This document shows, piece after piece, positions 6,739-10,025 of a stretch of DNA of 10,025 nt. A model generated the notes under the pieces. The model was not told where the DNA came from. It saw only the letters and a list, made by a program, of their open reading frames with translations, and made no database searches. How positions within the stretch are numbered: the first letter of the stretch is position 1; each line of letters opens with the position of its first letter. The translations under genes were made by a program, and so were the position numbers. The stretch is from JARLFX01 sp036404255 (GTDB lineage Bacteria > Acidobacteriota > Terriglobia > Terriglobales > Acidobacteriaceae). Where the stretch lies: NCBI GenBank assembly GCA_036404255.1, contig DASWOP010000169.1, forward strand, positions 1 to 10,025, given 5' to 3'.

Positions 6739-8247
6739 TTAAACAGGTTCTGCTGGTTTGAGCTCGTAGGGAATAAAGACGGTAAAGGTGGTCCAATGAT
6801 CGTTTGGCAAGGCAGAGCTGAGCACCGTGAGGCTGCCGCCCCGCGATTCAATGAGCTGCTGGACGACCCACAGGCCGATTCCAGTCCCCGCCCGGGTGCG
6901 GGTGGTGAAGAAGGGCTCAAAGATGCGTGGCAGATTCTCTGGAACAATGCCGACGCCGTTATCTTCTACGCGAATCTCAAGTCCATCCACTGCATTGCGT
7001 GTGGCAGCGTTGAGAACAAGACGCAGGTTGCCGCCCTCAGGCATGGCATGAATCGAGTTCACAATCAGGTTGGAGAAGACCTGCATGACCTCGCCGCGGC
7101 TGATGGTGAGCAGCGGAATGCCGGCGGCATACTCACGCTCAATCCGGATGCTGTGGCCTTCAATCCGCATCTGGTACAGGCAGAGCACATCGTCCAGCAG
7201 GGTGGCCATGTCTGAAGGTACGGCGGCGGTGCTGTCGCGGTAGTAGCCCAGGGTGCGCTTGGCGATGTGGGAGACGCGGCCCAACTCTTCTTCAGCAATG
7301 CGCAGGTATTCGGCTACTTCGGGAGGCAGATCCTTTGACATGCGGGCCAGATAGACGAGATTGAAGACAGACTCCAGCGGGTTGTTGATCTCATGCGCAA
7401 TGTTGGCGGCCATGCGACCGGTGGCTGCGAATTTTTCCGCCTGCACCAGGAGGCGCTGCATCTGCTTGCGGCCTGAGATGTCGCGGGCGATCTTGGAGAC
7501 TCCGATGATGCGGCCATCTCGATCCTTAAGAGGAGAGATGGTGAGCGAAACATCAATAGGGCGGCCATCCTTGCGGACGCGCACGGTCTCATAATGCTCC
7601 ATCCGCTCTCCAGCCGTAAGCCTGGCCAGAATGGTGGCTTCTTCGTGCTGCAGATCTTTGGGAATGAGACGCAGGACGGATTGGCCCACAATCTCAACCG
7701 CGCTGTAACCGAAGAGGTGTTCTGCACCCGCGTTCCAGCTATTGATGATGCCATTCAAGTCCTTGCTCAGGATGGCGTCTTCGGATGATTCGACGATAGC
7801 GGCAAAGCGGGAACGGAGTTCCTCGGCACGGCGGCGTTCGGAGATGTTGCGGGCAAATTTGGAGGCGCCGATCACCCGTCCGTCTCGATCCCTGATGGGT
7901 GAAAGGGTGAGGGAGACGTCGATGAGCCCGCCGTTTTTGCGCAGGCGCACGGTTTCGTAATGTTCGATGCGTTCCCCGGCGCGCAGGCGGCTCATCAGGG
8001 TGGCTTCCTCTGCGCGCAACTCCGGCGGGATGATGGTGAGAATGGGTTTACCGATCATCTCCGATGCAGGGAAGCCGAAGATGCGTTCCGCGGCTGGATT
8101 CCAACTGGTGATGATGCCGTTCAGATCCTTGCTGACAATGGCATCTTCAGACGAATCCACGAGCGCTTCCAGGAGCGAGCGGGAGCGCTCGTCAGGAGGG
8201 GTGAGCGATGTGGAAACTGGCGCGGGAATTTTGTCGCTCAAGCTCAT
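6739..8247 (-). CDS. Soluble sensor histidine kinase with two PAS domains
   Basis: This 502-residue protein has no membrane helix, so it should sense a cytoplasmic signal. Two PAS domains (about 24-142 and 146-262) precede the kinase core. The phosphoacceptor is H285 in NIAHEINNPLESV. The ATP-binding domain shows the N box (N393 and N397 in FSNLIVNSIHAM), G1 box EDNGVGI with D429, F box FEPFFTT (443-449) and G2 box GTGIGLW (454-460). All catalytic residues look intact. The family autophosphorylates on His and passes phosphate to a response-regulator Asp, but no response regulator lies next to it here, so it is an orphan within this window. The two PAS domains are near copies of each other. 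The PAS ligand cannot be read from sequence; no haem- or flavin-binding signature is evident. The start at ATG 8247 has a weak GGAG about 11 bases upstream. It is the first gene of a leftward group with the TPR and ClC genes. Confidence 0.94.
   Translation of the reverse strand: MSLSDKIPAPVSTSLTPPDERSRSLLEALVDSSEDAIVSKDLNGIITSWNPAAERIFGFPASEMIGKPILTIIPPELRAEEATLMSRLRAGERIEHYETVRLRKNGGLIDVSLTLSPIRDRDGRVIGASKFARNISERRRAEELRSRFAAIVESSEDAILSKDLNGIINSWNAGAEHLFGYSAVEIVGQSVLRLIPKDLQHEEATILARLTAGERMEHYETVRVRKDGRPIDVSLTISPLKDRDGRIIGVSKIARDISGRKQMQRLLVQAEKFAATGRMAANIAHEINNPLESVFNLVYLARMSKDLPPEVAEYLRIAEEELGRVSHIAKRTLGYYRDSTAAVPSDMATLLDDVLCLYQMRIEGHSIRIEREYAAGIPLLTISRGEVMQVFSNLIVNSIHAMPEGGNLRLVLNAATRNAVDGLEIRVEDNGVGIVPENLPRIFEPFFTTRTRAGTGIGLWVVQQLIESRGGSLTVLSSALPNDHWTTFTVFIPYELKPAEPV
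7462..8163 (-). repeat. Internal tandem duplication of PAS domain
   Basis: Residues 29-140 (bases 7828-8163) and 151-262 (bases 7462-7797) of the kinase align without gaps. I count about 71 identities in 112 positions by hand, roughly 63%. Shared blocks include SSEDAI, SKDLNGII, HYETVR and IDVSLT. The copies are 122 residues apart. This points to a fairly recent duplication of one PAS domain inside the gene. Confidence 0.85.
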
Positions 8248-8304
8248 TTGGGGGAAGACTCCACTATTTCAGATAGTTGGATGCTTTGTGTGGGATTGAA
8301 GTTC

Positions 8305-8317
8305 ACTGGGAACCAGT
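8305..8317. repeat. Short inverted repeat, possible operator
   Basis: ACTGG and CCAGT form perfect five-base arms around GAA. The element sits about 58 bases upstream of the kinase start and about 152 bases upstream of the phosphoesterase start. It could be a regulator site, but arms of this length arise by chance. Confidence 0.25.
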
Positions 8318-8454
8318 ATTACCCGGAGTCAGTTCCAGCGCATCCATAAAGTTCTTCTCTGGGTGAAGTTGGTTAACAAAATCGTCTATTTGCCCGATTC
8401 TGTATTGGAGCGAGGCCCAGGGGGGTGTGGCGAGAAGTAGAATGAGGCTTTGGC

Positions 8455-8461
8455 GGAGGGG
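8455..8461 (+). promoter_or_regulatory. Strong ribosome binding site that decides the phosphoesterase start
   Basis: GGAGGGG lies seven bases before the ATG at 8469. An earlier ATG at 8462 is in another frame and too close to the site, so 8469 is the supported start. Confidence 0.75.
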
Positions 8462-8468
8462 ATGAAGA

Positions 8469-10025
8469 ATGCCTGGATTTGGACAGGCGGCACGGTGGAT
8501 GGCCGCAGTTGGAGTATTGACAGGAACGATAGCAGCGCAAACGGCACCGACCGGAAAAACTGTGACAGCCCCCCTTGCAGAGGTAACGATTGCGCCAAAA
8601 TCCAGCGCAATGGTGAGTGTGCAGGTGATTGACCAGAAGATCGAGCCTGCGATCTCCCATGAGGAGAAGCTGCGGTTGATCCGGTCGCGGGTGAAGTACG
8701 TCTTTGTGCTCTTCCAGGAGAACCGCTCGTTCGATTTCTACTTCGGCAGCTATCCGGGGGCCGATGGCTTGTATGCCGGGCCACTGGGGCCGTATGCGCC
8801 GGAGACCGTGGCGGGGTTTACGCAGCAGATTGTGAATACGGACGGCAGCGTGGGTACGATCACACCGTTTCGCATCCCGGCGACCGTGACGGATGTGAAC
8901 GGCAAGACGGTGCCGATCTATCCGGCAGACATTGCGTCAGTGAACCACTCGCATGTGGCAGTCGCGCGCAAGATCGCACTGGATGCGCACGGCGTAGCAC
9001 AGAATACGGCGTATGCGCTGACGGAAGAGGGAGTGACGCTGAAGGACGGGAAGCCGTCGAAGGTGCCGACGCTGGAGCGCAAGCAGTTTGGCGAGTTGGT
9101 GATGGGGCATGTGGATTGCGACACCGCGCCGTTTATGTGGCGCTATGCGGACCGCTTCACGCTCTTCGATCACTTTATGGACACGATCGTGGGGCCCTCC
9201 ACCCCGAATGCGATTGCGATGATCTCTGGCCAGGGCGGCGAGACGCAGTGGCTGCTGCATCCGGAAGCAGCCATGACGGGTGGGCTTGGCAAGGGTGCGA
9301 CGGTGCCGATGCTGAGTGATCCGCAACCATTCTGGGGATCGCAGCTGGACAAGGACGACCACCTGAAGATGCCGCAGTCGAAGCGGCCATTTGGCGGCGT
9401 GGGAAAGAACCTGACGTTTGCCAGTCTCCCTCTCTCGTTCATGGGGACGGAGATCAAGAAGACGACAGCGGCGGATTTTGATCCGGCGTTCGATCTGCCG
9501 GACGTGCAGGAAGATATCACCAAGATTGCAGGGCACGGCGTGAGTGCGGTGAACTGGGGCTGGTATCAGCAGGGCTACGAGCACGAGGTGAACGATGCCG
9601 CAGGCAAGGCATCGCACGAGGGCTATGTGGCGCACCACAATGCACCGCAGTACTTCGGCTACATTGCCAACAACCCGGTGACCAGCACGCATATACATGG
9701 GCTGAGCCAGTTCTTTGCGGATGTGAAGGCGAAGCGGTTGCCGCCGTCTGGCGTCTTCTATGTGCGCGGTGGTTACGGCAATATTGAGGGCTGGAAACCG
9801 CAGGACCCGAACCCGCGGCTGGCGCAGGTCTTCAACGGTAACGACGACCATCCGGGGTATTCGGATACGCAGATCAGCGAGGGGCTGCTGGCGCAGGAGA
9901 TCAACGCGATTGCGCAGAGCCCGTACTGGAAGGACAGCGCGATCATCATCACGTATGACGAATCCGATGGGCTGTATGACCATGCGCAGCCGCGCATTCG
10001 GTCGTACGATCCTTCGGGTCTGCCG
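8469..10025 (+). CDS. Secreted phosphoesterase, AcpA/phospholipase C family (partial, open at right edge)
   Basis: The frame is open for 519 codons from ATG 8469 to the window end. The N-terminus MPGFGQAARWMAAVGVLTG followed by TIAAQTA is a Sec signal peptide, with likely cleavage near residues 24-26; no twin-arginine motif is present. The family hydrolyses phosphomonoesters or phospholipids outside the cytoplasm using a metal-assisted Ser or Thr nucleophile. Visible motifs are VFVLFQENRSFDFYFG from residue 78 (E84, N85), DTIVGPSTPNAIAMISGQ with S244 at the nucleophile position, DDHPG (459-463) and YDESDGLYDH (496-505, D497 and E498). Compared from memory with Francisella AcpA, these match metal ligands Glu43, Asn44, Ser175, Asp386 and Asp387, with the last being Glu here. 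C217 is the only Cys after the signal region. The choice between acid phosphatase and phospholipase C cannot be made from this part, and the C-terminus is not visible. A strong ribosome site precedes the start. The gene is divergent from the kinase. Confidence 0.93.
   Translation, partial: MPGFGQAARWMAAVGVLTGTIAAQTAPTGKTVTAPLAEVTIAPKSSAMVSVQVIDQKIEPAISHEEKLRLIRSRVKYVFVLFQENRSFDFYFGSYPGADGLYAGPLGPYAPETVAGFTQQIVNTDGSVGTITPFRIPATVTDVNGKTVPIYPADIASVNHSHVAVARKIALDAHGVAQNTAYALTEEGVTLKDGKPSKVPTLERKQFGELVMGHVDCDTAPFMWRYADRFTLFDHFMDTIVGPSTPNAIAMISGQGGETQWLLHPEAAMTGGLGKGATVPMLSDPQPFWGSQLDKDDHLKMPQSKRPFGGVGKNLTFASLPLSFMGTEIKKTTAADFDPAFDLPDVQEDITKIAGHGVSAVNWGWYQQGYEHEVNDAAGKASHEGYVAHHNAPQYFGYIANNPVTSTHIHGLSQFFADVKAKRLPPSGVFYVRGGYGNIEGWKPQDPNPRLAQVFNGNDDHPGYSDTQISEGLLAQEINAIAQSPYWKDSAIIITYDESDGLYDHAQPRIRSYDPSGLP

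Larger units (their letters stand above)
8248..8468. promoter_or_regulatory. Divergent intergenic region with promoters expected in both directions
   Basis: This 221-base region lies between the leftward kinase gene and the rightward phosphoesterase gene, so it must carry promoters for both unless a longer transcript enters. I could not assign a convincing -35/-10 pair on either strand. TAGAAT (8439-8444) on the + strand and TAATAC on the minus strand (8317-8322) resemble -10 boxes but lack a spaced -35. It contains a small palindrome at 8305-8317. Confidence 0.45.

Noticed and set aside
8469..8560. Twin-arginine export signal on the phosphoesterase, as in some phospholipases C
   Set aside because: The N-terminus has a single Arg (AARWM) and no RR pair, so Sec export is the better reading.
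8450..8632. 60-codon + ORF across the phosphoesterase start
   Set aside because: It overlaps the signal-peptide region in another frame. The phosphoesterase frame has the strong ribosome site and family motifs.

Overview
The window looks like a stretch of chromosome from an acidobacterium, probably of the Terriglobus/Edaphobacter/Granulicella type. The evidence is the high-GC coding style, what looks like a tandem pair of NuoM genes at the end of a complex I operon, a ClC transporter with the filter variant GPEDPS, a soluble PAS histidine kinase and a large secreted phosphoesterase. The placement is inferred from remembered family resemblance, not from a database search. No tRNA, rRNA, CRISPR array, transposase or phage gene was seen.

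Layout. Bases 1-3069 (+) are the 3' end of a nuo operon: the last 24 codons of a probable NuoM, a complete NuoM (80-1588) and NuoN (1585-3069, overlapping nuoM by 4 bases). These are proton-pumping, antiporter-like subunits of the membrane arm of NADH:quinone oxidoreductase. A convergent gene (3078-3878, -) follows after only 8 bases. It encodes an unrecognised exported protein of lower GC with a GTG start. A short intergenic stretch (3879-4039) holds a hairpin-forming element resembling a widely dispersed intergenic repeat.

Bases 4040-8247 (-) hold three genes in one direction: a soluble twin-PAS histidine kinase, a membrane-anchored TPR protein and a ClC chloride channel/antiporter. The TPR and ClC genes share an ATGA stop/start overlap, and only 63 bases separate the kinase from the TPR gene, so all three may be one transcription unit. 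A 221-base divergent region (8248-8468) separates this group from a rightward gene (8469 to the window end) for a secreted phosphoesterase of the AcpA/phospholipase C family. That gene is open at the right edge.

How the genes fit together. The nuo genes are ordinary respiratory machinery, apart from the second NuoM. The kinase-TPR-ClC group is the most interesting arrangement: an orphan cytoplasmic sensor kinase beside a TPR scaffold coupled to an anion transporter. Its joint function is inferred only from gene order. The phosphoesterase probably scavenges phosphate outside the cytoplasm. I did not find clear evidence of a wholly new system.
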